A DNA stretch of 64,000 nt, taken from Sulfurimonas sp. Lineage in GTDB: Bacteria; Campylobacterota; Campylobacteria; Campylobacterales; Sulfurimonadaceae. The notes under the pieces are model-generated. The model did not search any database. It had not been told where the DNA came from and saw only the letters and a program-made list of their open reading frames with translations. Positions 52,564 through 62,483 of the stretch are shown here, piece after piece (position 1 is the stretch's first letter; each line of letters opens with the position of its first letter). Position numbers and translations under genes: made by a program. Location of the stretch: NCBI RefSeq assembly GCF_029027585.1, contig NZ_CP093397.1, positions 1,539,405 to 1,603,404 on the forward strand, read 5' to 3'.

Positions 52564-54800
52564 TTGAGTGAAACAATAATAGGTCAAATAGAGCACATCC
52601 TTTTTGAGGATGAGGGCTTTTTTATCGCACGTTTAAAAAGTGGTGAAAAAATAAGTGGAACCTACTTAGAGAGTGATGTAAAAAATATAAAAAGTTCTGC
52701 CATAACCTTAAGTGGTTACTGGGAAGAACATAAAAAGTATGGTAAAACTTTTAAATTTGAATCTATTAAAGTCAATCAAAATCAACTATTTTTCTTTTTA
52801 AATAAAATCGTTAAAGGTTTTACAAAAAAACTCTCAGCAGAATTGATAGAGCAGTTTGGCTCCGAAGAACTCATAAATATTTTAGATAATGACATACAAA
52901 GACTTTTAGAGTTTAAAGGCATAAAAGAAAAACGACTTAAAAAGATTCAAACATCATGGAAAAAGTTTCGCTCTATGAGAAAACTTGGAGAGTTTTTAAG
53001 TCCTTTTGATGTTTCACAAACTCTTCTTACAACCATAGCATCTGCCATGAAAGATGTTGATGAACCATGCACAAAGATAAAAAATAATCCTTATATATTA
53101 ACTTCCATAAGCGGTATAGGCTTTAAAAGAGCAGATGAATTAGCGCTTAAAATGGGTGTAGAGAGTGAAGATGAAAATCGTATAAGTTCCGCTATGGACT
53201 TTGTACTTATGAACTACTGTGAGCAACAGGGTAATAGTTGTGTAGCTAAAGAGATACTTTTCTCTGGATTAAATGAACTACTTGGATTTGTGGATAAAAC
53301 TCATCTATATGAATTAGCACTTATTGAGAGAGTCAGTGAATCAAGTATAGTCATTATGAAAAACGATAGACTCTCTCCTGCAAGACTCTACGATGCTGAG
53401 AAATATCTATATGACACTATAAAACAAAGAGCAAAAAAGATAGTGGCGGTTTTGTAAAAGATTTAGATGATTTTTTTGCAAAGAGTGATTTAGATTTAGG
53501 CGAACAACAAAAAGAGGCAGTCCAGAAAATAAATGAGGGTGCATCTATCTTGTTTTTAGTTGGTTATGCAGGAACAGGTAAAAGTACAACCTCAAAAACT
53601 ATACTTGAGTTATTAAATACTAAATATGAAGAAAAAGAGATTATGACTTGTGCTTTAAGCGGCATAGCATCTCAAAGAATTGCTGATACGACAGGATATG
53701 AGAGTGCTACTATACAGAGCCTTTTAGTCAAATACGAAGGCAGAGATTACTTTCCTTTTGGAGTTGTTTTGATAGATGAAGCATCTATGATAAACTCTCC
53801 TCTCTTTGCTAGGTTAATGGCTAAAATTCACAGAGATGCTATTGTTATCATAGTTGGAGATGACGCACAACTTCCTCCCATAGGTGCTGGAAATGTTTTA
53901 AGTGATGTTCTTAGTTTGGAGTTAGCACCTATTGTAAAACTTACAAAGATATACAGACAAAGTGAAGACCAAGCTATAACACTCATAGCAAATGATATAC
54001 GAAAAGGAATTGTTCCCGAGTATAGAAACACTTATGAAGATTTTGAGTTTATAGACATAAGCATACAAAATTATTACACACTTAGAAACGAACTTTCTCA
54101 AACACAACTTCAAGAGTTAAGAGAAAATAATTCACTTCAAATACTCACAGAGATAATGCATAAAGTTGTTGAGTCAATAGACAAAGCGAGATACAGACTT
54201 AACAATAAACAAATCAAAGAGTATCTAAATTATTTTCAAGTGATAACGCCTATGAAAGGTGGAACTTTGGGGACAAATAATTTAAACAAAGTTTTACAAG
54301 AATATTTCAATCCAAACCCGAAAAAATGTTTAAAAAAGGGTGGAGTTGAATTTAGACTAATGGATAAAGTCGTTCATACTAAAAATGAAAATATGACTTC
54401 ATGGAGTGGTGATGCTTTTAAAACTGGGGAAGACTCAAATCAAAGACGAATTTTTAATGGTATGAGCGGACTACTTTTTAAGATAGAAGAAGATGATGAG
54501 CAAGTGTTTGTTTTTTACCCAAATGAAGATGTAGTAGTGGTTTATGAGTATGAAGAAATGAAATCGCATCTAATGTTGTCTTATGCTTTAACGATTCATA
54601 AAGTCCAAGGAATGGAGTACGATATAGTTGTGATTCCTATGACTTTTTCTCACTTTATCATGCATAATACAAAGCTTATTTATACGGCTATAACAAGAGC
54701 AAAACATAAGTGTATTCTTATTGGCGAGAGTGGGGCTTTTGAGAGTGGATGTAAAAAGTTTGAAGCAACTCGTAGAGATACTGTCCTTTTAGAATTATAA
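52564..54800 (+). pseudogene. recD2: RecD2-like helicase with a frameshift in an A6 run
   Basis: A superfamily 1B helicase. The N-terminal OB and helix-hairpin-helix region (about 1-290) includes ISGIGFKRADELALKMG. The frame then stops at 53455-53457. Adding one A at 53433-53438 continues through DSGGFVKDLDDFFAK to the ATPase: VGYAGTGKSTTSKTIL (Walker A), VVLIDEASMIN (Walker B), DDAQLPPIGAG, YALTIHKVQGMEYD and YTAITRAKHKC. Corrected length is 745 residues, normal for RecD2. It begins with TTG three bases after the endonuclease. It unwinds DNA 5' to 3' in repair; the loss of function is doubtful because the break is at a homopolymer. Confidence 0.85.
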
Positions 54801-54827
54801 TAATATAATACTTTATTAGGAGTTTTT

Positions 54828-55400
54828 ATGCTTGATAAAGTTTTACTACAAATTGCAAAAAGTGCCATATTAAATAAACTAGATAAAAATTATACTTTTG
54901 ATGAAAATAGTATTTTAAAAGAATATCCATATTTAAAAAAAAATGGAGCAGTTTTTGTAACTCTAAAATATAACAAAGAGTTAAGAGGTTGCATTGGTTC
55001 TATTATCGCACATAGAACACTTTTTGATGACCTTAATCATAATGCAGTTTCAGCAGGTTTTTCTGACCCTAGATTTAACTCTTTAACAAAACAAGAATTT
55101 TCATCTTTAAATATTGAAGTTTCTCTTTTAAGTGAGCCAAAAATTTTAGAGTACACGGATTATGAAGATTTACTACAAAAGATTAGACCAAATATAGATG
55201 GACTTATCTTAAAACATTCAAGATTTAGTGGTACATTTTTACCTCAGGTTTGGGAGCAATTACCGACACCAAGTCTTTTCTTGGAGCATCTAAGCATGAA
55301 GGCGGGAGCAACAAAAAGCATTTATAATGAGCATCCAACTATTTACACATATCAAGTTGAACACATCCAAGAAGATTTTGATGAAATACTTTGCCTATAA
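54828..55400 (+). CDS. AmmeMemoRadiSam system protein A (AMMECR1-like)
   Basis: A 190-residue protein with the AMMECR1 core: VFVTLKYNKELRGCIGSIIAHRTLFDDLNHNAVSAGFSDPRF, where LRGCIG is the most conserved tract, followed by IEVSLLSEPKILE and GLILKHSRFSGTFLPQVWEQLP. In bacteria it is encoded with a Memo-like protein and a radical SAM enzyme, as it is here. The joint role is not established; a modification reaction on RNA or protein is often assumed. Its 3' end overlaps the radical SAM gene by 20 bases. Confidence 0.88.
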   Translation: MLDKVLLQIAKSAILNKLDKNYTFDENSILKEYPYLKKNGAVFVTLKYNKELRGCIGSIIAHRTLFDDLNHNAVSAGFSDPRFNSLTKQEFSSLNIEVSLLSEPKILEYTDYEDLLQKIRPNIDGLILKHSRFSGTFLPQVWEQLPTPSLFLEHLSMKAGATKSIYNEHPTIYTYQVEHIQEDFDEILCL

Positions 55401-56367
55401 AGATGATAACCATATAACTTGCCTTTTATGTAAACACTACTGCACTCTTAAAGAAGGCAAAAGTGCTATATGTGGAGTGAACTTTAACATAGATGCAAAG
55501 TTGGTAAATAAAACTTATGGACATCCAAGTACTTTGCATATTGACCCTATTGAGAAAAAGCCACTTTATCATTTTTTGCCTTCTTCTTCATCACTTTCTA
55601 TTGGAACAGTTGGTTGTAACTTTTCTTGCCCTTTTTGTCAAAATCATTCCATATCTCAAATTTCTGTTGTTGATGAGAGCGTAAATTATTCTCCTAAAGA
55701 TATAGTTGACTTAGCTTTTAAACATAAAACACAAAGTATAAGTTATACCTACAATGAGCCAACTATTTGGTACCCTTATGCAAAAGACATAGGAGTTTTA
55801 GCTAAAGAAAATGGAATCAAAAATGTGTTTGTATCGAGTGGTTATGAATCCAAAGAAGTTTTGCAAGATATGAAGAGTTGGGTAGATGCTGTTAATATCG
55901 ACTTAAAAAGTTTTTCTCATGAGTATTACAAAAAGGTTTTAAAAACAGACTTAGATGGTGTTTTGGCATCTTTGATAGAGTTTGCTCATAGTGATATTTG
56001 GCTAGAAATAACAACTTTAATCATCCCAGATATTAATGACAGTGAAGATGAAATCCATAAAATGGCAAAGTTTATTTCTTTGAAATTAGGAGTAGATATA
56101 CCTTGGCATCTAAGTGCTTTTCATCCTGATTATAAGATGCTTGACACTCCACGAACTAGTGAAGCGAGTTTGCAAAGAGTAAAAGAAATAGCGCAAAGTT
56201 ATGGTTTAAAGTATATTTATCTTGGAAATATTTTAAATGATAATAGCACTTATTGTTCGCAATGTAATACTAAACTTATAGATAGACAGGGCTTTAAGGC
56301 ACAGATGTTAAATATAAAAAACAACAAATGTATAAAGTGTCAAAGTAGCATAAAAGGAGTTTTTTAA
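55381..56367 (+). CDS. amrS: AmmeMemoRadiSam system radical SAM enzyme
   Basis: A 328-residue protein from ATG 55381, within the end of the preceding gene. The cluster site is GTVGCNFSCPFCQN (C79, C83, C86). Extra cysteines occur at the start (CLLCKHYC and C31) and end (YCSQC, KCIKCQ), probably binding a second metal. It resembles pyruvate formate-lyase activating enzymes, but no formate lyase is nearby and a glycyl radical target is not seen. It is coupled to protein A upstream and overlaps the Memo-like gene by one base. Confidence 0.88.
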   Translation: MKYFAYKDDNHITCLLCKHYCTLKEGKSAICGVNFNIDAKLVNKTYGHPSTLHIDPIEKKPLYHFLPSSSSLSIGTVGCNFSCPFCQNHSISQISVVDESVNYSPKDIVDLAFKHKTQSISYTYNEPTIWYPYAKDIGVLAKENGIKNVFVSSGYESKEVLQDMKSWVDAVNIDLKSFSHEYYKKVLKTDLDGVLASLIEFAHSDIWLEITTLIIPDINDSEDEIHKMAKFISLKLGVDIPWHLSAFHPDYKMLDTPRTSEASLQRVKEIAQSYGLKYIYLGNILNDNSTYCSQCNTKLIDRQGFKAQMLNIKNNKCIKCQSSIKGVF

Positions 56368-57161
56368 TGAAAAGAGAGATGAGTGTAAATGGTAGTTTTT
56401 ATCCAGATGCTAAAGTGGAACTTCATAGATATTTTGAGCATTTTAACAAGCACCTTGAAGAACAAAATATAAGTACAGATGCAAAACAAAGTAGAGTTGT
56501 TATCGTTCCTCATGCTGGTTATGTTTACTCAGGATATAGTGCTAATCTTGCTTATAAAGTTTTAGCAAATAGTAAAATTAAAAATATTGTAGTGATAGGT
56601 CCTTCGCATAGAGTGGCGTTTAGTGGGGTAAGCCTTTGTAATTTTGAATCTTATAAAACTCCACTTGGAGATATACATGGAAGCGATTTAGCACAAAAGT
56701 TAAGAGATAAATTTTCTCTAACTTGTTTTGATGGCGCTCATAAAGAGCATAGTACAGAGGTGCAATTTCCTTTTATAAAACACTATCTTGATGAGGTTAA
56801 GATTGTTGAATTAGTTTATTCGCAAGTAGATGCCAGATTTCTTAGTAAAATAATAGATTTTGTTTTAGAAGATGAAAACTGTGGAGTTATTATAAGTACA
56901 GATTTAAGTCATTTTTACAATCAAAAAGAAGCAAATAGTTTAGATGCCATCTGCCTAGATGCGATAAAAAATCTAGATATTGACAAGCTTCATAGCGGAT
57001 GTGAAGCTTGTGGAATTACAGGAGTTCAAGCGATGATGATTAGTGCAAAAAAACTCTCTTTAGATTTTTCTTTACTTGATTACAGAACAAGTGCAGATGC
57101 CAGTGGTGACAGTTCAAGAGTAGTTGGCTATATGAGTGGATATTTTAATGAAAAAGTCTAA
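56367..57161 (+). CDS. AmmeMemoRadiSam system protein B (Memo-like)
   Basis: A 264-residue protein of the Memo/extradiol dioxygenase superfamily: VIVPHAGYVYSGYSANLAYKVL, NIVVIGPSHRVAFSG, AHKEHSTEVQFPFIKH and STDLSHFYN supply the histidines of the metal pocket. The related eukaryotic Memo binds copper or iron. It overlaps the radical SAM gene by one base and the cupin gene by 14, so four proteins are probably made from one transcript. Together with AMMECR1-like and radical SAM genes it forms the standard three-gene system. Confidence 0.88.
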   Translation: MKREMSVNGSFYPDAKVELHRYFEHFNKHLEEQNISTDAKQSRVVIVPHAGYVYSGYSANLAYKVLANSKIKNIVVIGPSHRVAFSGVSLCNFESYKTPLGDIHGSDLAQKLRDKFSLTCFDGAHKEHSTEVQFPFIKHYLDEVKIVELVYSQVDARFLSKIIDFVLEDENCGVIISTDLSHFYNQKEANSLDAICLDAIKNLDIDKLHSGCEACGITGVQAMMISAKKLSLDFSLLDYRTSADASGDSSRVVGYMSGYFNEKV

Positions 57162-57465
57162 TATTTTTGCATCTATCCCAACTGAGATAAAAGAAGAAAC
57201 TTTTGAAGAAATATTGTCAAAAGATGGAGTAAAGATTGAACGAATTATTTCAGATGGACATGTAACGCCAGATGGAAAATGGTATGAACAAGAAGATGAT
57301 GAGTGGGTTATGCTAATTCAAGGAGAAGCGATTTTAGAGTTTGAAAACTCTAAAGAAGTTAAACTTTTTGCTGGAGATTATATAAATATTCCAGCCTTAA
57401 CTAAGCATAGAGTTTCTTGGACAAAGCCAAATTTTAAAACTATATGGTTAGCAGTGCATTACTAA
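57148..57465 (+). CDS. Small cupin encoded with the AmmeMemoRadiSam genes
   Basis: A 105-residue single cupin from ATG 57148, 14 bases inside the Memo-like gene. Cupin motifs are WYEQEDDEWVMLIQGEAILEFE (metal-binding E and possible loss of the usual first His pair) and GDYINIPALTKHRVSWT (final His). Some cupins bind metal and act as dioxygenases or isomerases; others only sense ligands. The tight coupling to the AmmeMemoRadiSam genes suggests a shared pathway. It is convergent with the globin, overlapping by four bases. Confidence 0.7.
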   Translation: MKKSNIFASIPTEIKEETFEEILSKDGVKIERIISDGHVTPDGKWYEQEDDEWVMLIQGEAILEFENSKEVKLFAGDYINIPALTKHRVSWTKPNFKTIWLAVHY

Positions 57466-57935
57466 AGTTGTACTAAATCTTCGTATGATTTTACAATAGT
57501 GTCGCGATTAACAGTCCACTTACTAAAGCTCTCGAATGTATCCCAAAAACCTTGTTTTAAACTATCATCGATATCAAGTTCTTCTAGTAAATCTTCTACA
57601 ACTCCAAGCCACGCCCATCTAGCTTTTTCAGTTATAGAAAATCCTATATGCATATCGATAACATCCATAGATTTACCAGCAAGGCTTGAATATTTTTTTG
57701 AACCATCAAAAAACTCTATAAAGTATAAAGTATTTCGTTTTTTAACTTCATTCATTTCCTCTTTATCTTGAGGAAAAAAGTGTGCTATATCACTCTCTGA
57801 CACCATGTCATAAAATTTATCAAAAAGTTCTTCCATCCCTTTTTCTCCACCAATAGCCTTCATAAACTCAGGGTTAGGTTTAGGAAAATCTGGTTTTTCA
57901 CCAAAAATAGTTGAGGTAATTTTAAAGTTTGACAT
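57462..57935 (-). CDS. Truncated-hemoglobin-like globin
   Basis: A 157-residue protein. The pattern IGGEKGMEELFDKFYDMVSESDIAHFFP, then KKRNTLYFIEFFDG and MHIGFSITEKARWAWLGVVEDLL, follows the truncated globin fold; the His in MHIGFSI is the probable proximal heme ligand. An N-terminal extension of about 25 residues and a C-terminal Trp-rich helix are present. It probably binds O2 or NO, useful for a micro-oxic bacterium. It is a single gene convergent with the cupin. Confidence 0.75.
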   Translation of the reverse strand: MSNFKITSTIFGEKPDFPKPNPEFMKAIGGEKGMEELFDKFYDMVSESDIAHFFPQDKEEMNEVKKRNTLYFIEFFDGSKKYSSLAGKSMDVIDMHIGFSITEKARWAWLGVVEDLLEELDIDDSLKQGFWDTFESFSKWTVNRDTIVKSYEDLVQL

Positions 57936-57953
57936 TTGTAAATCCTTTTAGTT

Positions 57954-58790
57954 TTATTTATTTATTTTACTTAGTATAGGGGAAAAAGCTTTTGTGCTAA
58001 CTTCAACCATTTGAGAAACTTCTAAACCTTGTGCTTCACTATCACTTAGTACAACTTCAACAAGTTGTTGACCAATTGCAATGATGGCTATGAAGATGGC
58101 ATCTACTCTTTTTATCTCAAGTATCTGTCCCGAAAATGAAAACTTTTGACTTCCAGAAGTTCTAAGTAGTACATCTTTTGGAGTTCCATCATTTATGATT
58201 TTCCCATCTTCTAAAACTACTACTCTAGATGCAAGTCTATATATCTCACTTGGGTCGTGACTTACCATGATAGTAGTTGTTTTAAACTCTTTATGTAGGG
58301 TTAAAAGTTCATTTTGTAGTTTAGTCCGCATCTGTGCATCTAGGGCTGAGAGAGGTTCATCCATTAGTAAAAGTTTTGGTTTGTTCATCATAGCTCGACA
58401 AAGTGCAACTCTTTGTTTTTGCCCTCCACTTAGAGTGGAAGGAAGTCTATCTTTCATTGTAGAGAGTTCTGTAATGTCTAAAAGATGAGTCGCTAGTTTT
58501 ATGTCATTGTTCATATAGAGAAGATTTTTTAAAACACTCATATTTGTAAAAAGAGCATAATCTTGAAAGATAAAACCTATCTCTCTTTTTTGTGGAGCAA
58601 GGTTGACTTTATCACTTAGCCAAGAGTCACCATTTACTTCAATATTTCCGTGTGCAGTTTCAAGTCCAGCTAAAACTCTTAAAAGAGTTGTTTTACCACT
58701 TCCACTTTTTCCACTCAAAGCTATAAAGTCACCCTCATTTATCTCAAGTTTTAAAGAGAGGATATCTGTGTTAATATTTATTTTTATCAT
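57954..58790 (-). CDS. modC: Molybdate ABC transporter ATP-binding protein
   Basis: A 278-residue ABC ATPase: SGKSGSGKTTLLRVLAG (Walker A), FIFQDYALFTNMSVLKNL (Q-loop), LSGGQKQRVALCRAMM (signature), LLLMDEPLSALDAQMR (Walker B) and VSHDPSEIYRLASRVV (H-loop). A short TOBE-like C-terminal part follows. The ModC pattern and the presence of modB and a Mop-type protein upstream identify molybdate or tungstate import. It starts inside the end of the KilA-N gene (4-base overlap), although its partner modB lies 4.1 kb away. Confidence 0.85.
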   Translation of the reverse strand: MIKININTDILSLKLEINEGDFIALSGKSGSGKTTLLRVLAGLETAHGNIEVNGDSWLSDKVNLAPQKREIGFIFQDYALFTNMSVLKNLLYMNNDIKLATHLLDITELSTMKDRLPSTLSGGQKQRVALCRAMMNKPKLLLMDEPLSALDAQMRTKLQNELLTLHKEFKTTTIMVSHDPSEIYRLASRVVVLEDGKIINDGTPKDVLLRTSGSQKFSFSGQILEIKRVDAIFIAIIAIGQQLVEVVLSDSEAQGLEVSQMVEVSTKAFSPILSKINK

Positions 58791-59602
58791 TGTTTATTTT
58801 CACTTTCTAATTTTTGTACAGTTTTATCTTCATAAAGTATTTTCATTTGGTTGATTGCTATTTGGTTTAGTTTTATAAGTCTTTGAGCTTGACTCATGCC
58901 CTCTTGTATAAACAAAGCATTCATACTCTCAAGATTTGATAAGCATACAAGTTGCGCTACATCTGCTGTGTCTCTTATATTTCCTTTTAATTTCGGATTT
59001 TTATCTCTGAACTCTTTTGCAGTTTGTCCAAATAAGGAAACATTTAAAATATCAGCTTCACTAGCATATATAAAATTTACTTGAGATTGGTTGAGTAGGT
59101 TTGGAACAATATTGTTTTTAATAGCATCTGTATGAATTCTATAGTTTATCTTAGTTAGGTTTCTTTTTATATCCCAACCTAACTGTTTTTGCTCTTGTTC
59201 TTTTAGTCTTTGAAACTCTTTTATAAGATAAATCTTGAACTCTGCACTTATCCACATACCAAATTCAAAAGCTATATCACTATGTGCATAAGTTCCGCCA
59301 TATCGCCCAGCTTTTGCAACTAATCCTATGGCGTTGGTTTTATTTGCCCACTCTTTTACACTTATTTTGTAGCTGTTTAACCCTACTTGAGATTTAATTA
59401 TGGCATATTCGCCGTAATTAAAATCTGGATTATGAATCTTTTCCCAAATACCTAAATATTCTACAGTATTTCTATTTCTAAGCCAGTCCGATATAAAAAA
59501 ATCACCATCTTTTGCTTTTAACATATCGGTTAATGATATATAATCTTGTTGCTGAACTTTTATAACTGTAACTTCATTCTCAAGTACTTTTATCGTTTCC
59601 AT
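58787..59602 (-). CDS. KilA-N-domain DNA-binding protein
   Basis: A 271-residue protein. The N-terminal half matches KilA-N: ISLTDMLKAKDGDFFISDWLRNRNTVEYLGIWE, and YAHSDIAFEFGMWISAEFKIYLIKEFQRLKE. The rest (about 150-271) is helical and may be an effector or oligomerisation part. KilA-N domains come from phages and mobile elements and bind DNA, sometimes acting as antirepressors. It lies between the HNH gene and modC, separated by 70 bases from the former and overlapping the latter. Whether it belongs to the defence pair or is independent cannot be told. Confidence 0.78.
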   Translation of the reverse strand: METIKVLENEVTVIKVQQQDYISLTDMLKAKDGDFFISDWLRNRNTVEYLGIWEKIHNPDFNYGEYAIIKSQVGLNSYKISVKEWANKTNAIGLVAKAGRYGGTYAHSDIAFEFGMWISAEFKIYLIKEFQRLKEQEQKQLGWDIKRNLTKINYRIHTDAIKNNIVPNLLNQSQVNFIYASEADILNVSLFGQTAKEFRDKNPKLKGNIRDTADVAQLVCLSNLESMNALFIQEGMSQAQRLIKLNQIAINQMKILYEDKTVQKLESENKQ

Positions 59603-59672
59603 TTATACAACCTTGATGTTTTTATAAAGTCTAACATGAAAAAGTTGTTTTATTGAAAAGCATTGCATTTTG

Positions 59673-60626
59673 TTATATTAATCCTAATTCTTCTGAAATA
59701 TCTTTTATTAGTTTACTAAAAGGCTTTTTTGATAAATCTTCATTTTCATCTATTAAATTGAAAATATCTTTTTTTATTTGTTGAAAAGGTATTCCTGTTA
59801 AATCTTGTAACTCTTTGAGCCTACTTTCAGGATACAATTCTGCTTTTTGAATCATTTCAAATACTATATCTTTGTGAGCTTTATATCTCTCATTTAGTTT
59901 AAATATTTTAATATATTTTTCATAATCATTTGAATGATATTCTTTTAATTTTGTATCTACGTTTTTTTCACTTATTACATGTAAATCTAAGCAAGATTCA
60001 TTTAAATGAAGCTTGAACTTAACTTTATTTTCAAAGTTAAAATCTTTATCATTTGGTGAGATACAAGTTTCAAAACAATTTTCACTTCCTTTTACTTTTG
60101 AAGAGTTACATGTTGGACAAGATGGAATAAAATTATAAAAGCTGAGGGCTAAATATGGATAATTGCCTTTATCATAAAAATGGTCAAGTTGAAATGTAGA
60201 AACTAATTTATTATTTTCCTTTTCAAAATTAGTTATAAAATCTTTATTACAATAAAAACAAGTTTTAAAATTAAAATTATTTGTAAAGAATGGAGTTAAA
60301 ACTTCTTTTTGAAACTTATCAGAATATTTAAAAAGTTTTTTTATTTTTTCTTTAAGATTCTTCTTTTTTCTTTCTGTAAGTTTATTTATTTTAATATCAA
60401 TGTCATTAATAATATTTTTCAATTTATTGTTATCAGCTAGTACTATATTCTTTAGAGTATAATTTTTAAAGATATCTCTAAATGTACCACTTTGCAAATA
60501 TCGATTATATACTTCTTCTGCAGATTCTTTACTTTTAAATTTTTTATTATTTAAGTCAACATAATATTGTTTTATAAAATTAAATTTTTCTTTTTTTAAA
60601 TAATTAAAATAATTTAACTTCGTCAT
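59673..60626 (-). CDS. HNH endonuclease (PtuB-like)
   Basis: A 317-residue protein, very rich in Lys and Asn. A zinc HNH core is visible: C123 and C126 (CFYC), D148-H149 in LDHFYDKGNYPYLALSFYNFIPSCPTCN, N165, C170/C173 and N174. The N-terminal 110 residues are basic helices. It overlaps the end of the ATPase gene by four bases. An ATPase plus HNH pair is the arrangement of the Septu phage-defence system (PtuA/PtuB), so it is probably a nuclease triggered by the ATPase. The DNA looks AT-richer than its neighbours, supporting transfer. Confidence 0.78.
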   Translation of the reverse strand: MTKLNYFNYLKKEKFNFIKQYYVDLNNKKFKSKESAEEVYNRYLQSGTFRDIFKNYTLKNIVLADNNKLKNIINDIDIKINKLTERKKKNLKEKIKKLFKYSDKFQKEVLTPFFTNNFNFKTCFYCNKDFITNFEKENNKLVSTFQLDHFYDKGNYPYLALSFYNFIPSCPTCNSSKVKGSENCFETCISPNDKDFNFENKVKFKLHLNESCLDLHVISEKNVDTKLKEYHSNDYEKYIKIFKLNERYKAHKDIVFEMIQKAELYPESRLKELQDLTGIPFQQIKKDIFNLIDENEDLSKKPFSKLIKDISEELGLI

Positions 60627-62458
60627 TGTTTATCCAGATATTCTTGTAGTTCTTTTTTTGTAAAGTTACCAAGAAGTTTTTCTCTTTGTCGTAAGCTATA
60701 ATTTTGATTATCAAATATTTGCTCTAATTCATCTAAATAGTTTTTTATAATAGTTTGTAAAAATGCTTCACCTATTATCTTTTGGATATGTTTAAAGTTT
60801 TTTATATTGCTATTATATTCTTTTTGAAAATCTACTATTTGGTTAGAACTCTTGTTTACTTTTTCATAAAATACTTTAATATCATTTATTTTACCTTTTG
60901 CAAACTCACCCATAAGTCCACCATCCATAAAAAAGCCGTGAGATAAGAGAGTGTGGATATTTGCTCCGAAAGTTTGTTTATCTTTAAATGGATATTCCTG
61001 CTTCCCATCTTTTAAAAATATTACATTTTCTTTTGGTAAATCTGATAATATAAATGGAGAGTGTGTAACAAAAAGTATATTTATAACAAAATCATTTTGT
61101 ACATAAATTTTTATAGATTCTAAAATATGTTTTAGATAGGCTTTTTGCCATTGAGGGTGAAGCCCCAATTCTGTTTCATCAAGACAAATTGTAATACCAT
61201 TATAATATTCCTTAATTTTCTTTATTTGATATGTAATATCAATAATAAGTCTAAAAAGTAGTTTTTCTCCACTACTTAATGACTTAAAAGATTTGTTACA
61301 ATCATAAAATATTATATCAATCCATGATGGTAGGTTAATGTAAAATTCTTCCATGCTGGATAAATCTAATTTCTCACCGTTTAGAAAGGTTATTAAATTA
61401 GTATTGCTATAAACACTTTCTTTATGAAACTCTAATGCTTCTTCGATTTTCTTAAGTTTATATTCTGGATAGTCAAAGTTATTTACTACCTCTGTAAAAT
61501 CAATTCTTTGAAGAGCTTCTTTGCTAAGAGACCCCGTTCCCTCATATTCTAAGTTAAGATGTTCCTTATCAAACGTATCATCTAATCTGGATATTTTTAA
61601 GTATATATATAATAAATTACAAAACTCAAAATCAAAATTTTCAAGAAATGGTTCTAATATTTTATCTATTTCATCATAGTCAGTACTAGAAAAATTACAG
61701 TCATTAAGTATTCTAGTTAGTTTATTAAGTAATGTATAATGAGCCATTTTTTTATTATCATATTTAAATATATTTTGAAAATTTGTATACATGTAAATTT
61801 GACATTTATTTGGACTAAATATACTAGTTGCATAGCCTTTGTTTTCTAAAATGCGTTTATTTATTAATGAATCAATATTATCTATATGAACAGTATGCTC
61901 ATATCCATCCGATTTATTTGGTTGAATTAATAACGGTGTGCCGTAATCATCTGTTTTATGATATATATCATGCAACCAACTATCATGACTATTATCATAA
62001 AGGGTGTCAAGCATATAGTTTAAGTAAAATGTAAAGGTATTTATTTCATCTATTGCTTCATATTTACTGCTTGGTTCTAATTCTATGTTAAAAGTTATTG
62101 TTTGGCAAATATTGTCTACAGGTTTAAAGATTAAAAACATATTTGTACAGTGAAGTTCTTTTATAAGTTCCACTCTACTATATATTTCTTCATCTTCTTC
62201 TTTTGTGGTATCCTTGAATTGAAAATAGTATAGAATCAATAAAATTAATTTTTGAATACTACTTTTTCCACTCCCATTCTCACCAACTATAGCAGTAACA
62301 TTTATATTCTCAGGAAATATACTTACATAATCTTTTTTTTCATTTATTGTTAATTCTTTTGTTTCATCATCAAACTTACACTCAAATCTAGGCGAAAAAT
62401 TAAAGCCTTGCTTTTTTATGTTTTTATAATCTTCTACCCATAAATAAACCAGTTCCAT
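60623..62458 (-). CDS. AAA/ABC-type ATPase of a Septu-like defence pair (PtuA-like)
   Basis: A 611-residue protein with an ABC/SMC-type ATPase split by a long insert: Walker A GENGSGKSS (59-67), signature LSSGEK (394-399), Walker B ITICLDETE (422-430) and H-loop THSP (465-468). The insert of about 320 residues and the C-terminal 120 residues lack recognised motifs. This outline (RecF/OLD-like without a Toprim domain) followed by an HNH gene suggests PtuA. It has a strong GGGGGAG ribosome site and no T-tract before it. Codon and base use seem more AT-rich than the surrounding mod genes. Confidence 0.75.
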   Translation of the reverse strand: MELVYLWVEDYKNIKKQGFNFSPRFECKFDDETKELTINEKKDYVSIFPENINVTAIVGENGSGKSSIQKLILLILYYFQFKDTTKEEDEEIYSRVELIKELHCTNMFLIFKPVDNICQTITFNIELEPSSKYEAIDEINTFTFYLNYMLDTLYDNSHDSWLHDIYHKTDDYGTPLLIQPNKSDGYEHTVHIDNIDSLINKRILENKGYATSIFSPNKCQIYMYTNFQNIFKYDNKKMAHYTLLNKLTRILNDCNFSSTDYDEIDKILEPFLENFDFEFCNLLYIYLKISRLDDTFDKEHLNLEYEGTGSLSKEALQRIDFTEVVNNFDYPEYKLKKIEEALEFHKESVYSNTNLITFLNGEKLDLSSMEEFYINLPSWIDIIFYDCNKSFKSLSSGEKLLFRLIIDITYQIKKIKEYYNGITICLDETELGLHPQWQKAYLKHILESIKIYVQNDFVINILFVTHSPFILSDLPKENVIFLKDGKQEYPFKDKQTFGANIHTLLSHGFFMDGGLMGEFAKGKINDIKVFYEKVNKSSNQIVDFQKEYNSNIKNFKHIQKIIGEAFLQTIIKNYLDELEQIFDNQNYSLRQREKLLGNFTKKELQEYLDKQ

Positions 62459-62483
62459 ATTCTGTTTCTCCCCCTGTTTTATG

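Noticed and set aside
60623..62458. Retron-type assignment of the ATPase/HNH pair
   Set aside because: Some retrons use a similar ATPase/HNH effector pair, but no reverse transcriptase or ncRNA-like region is nearby.
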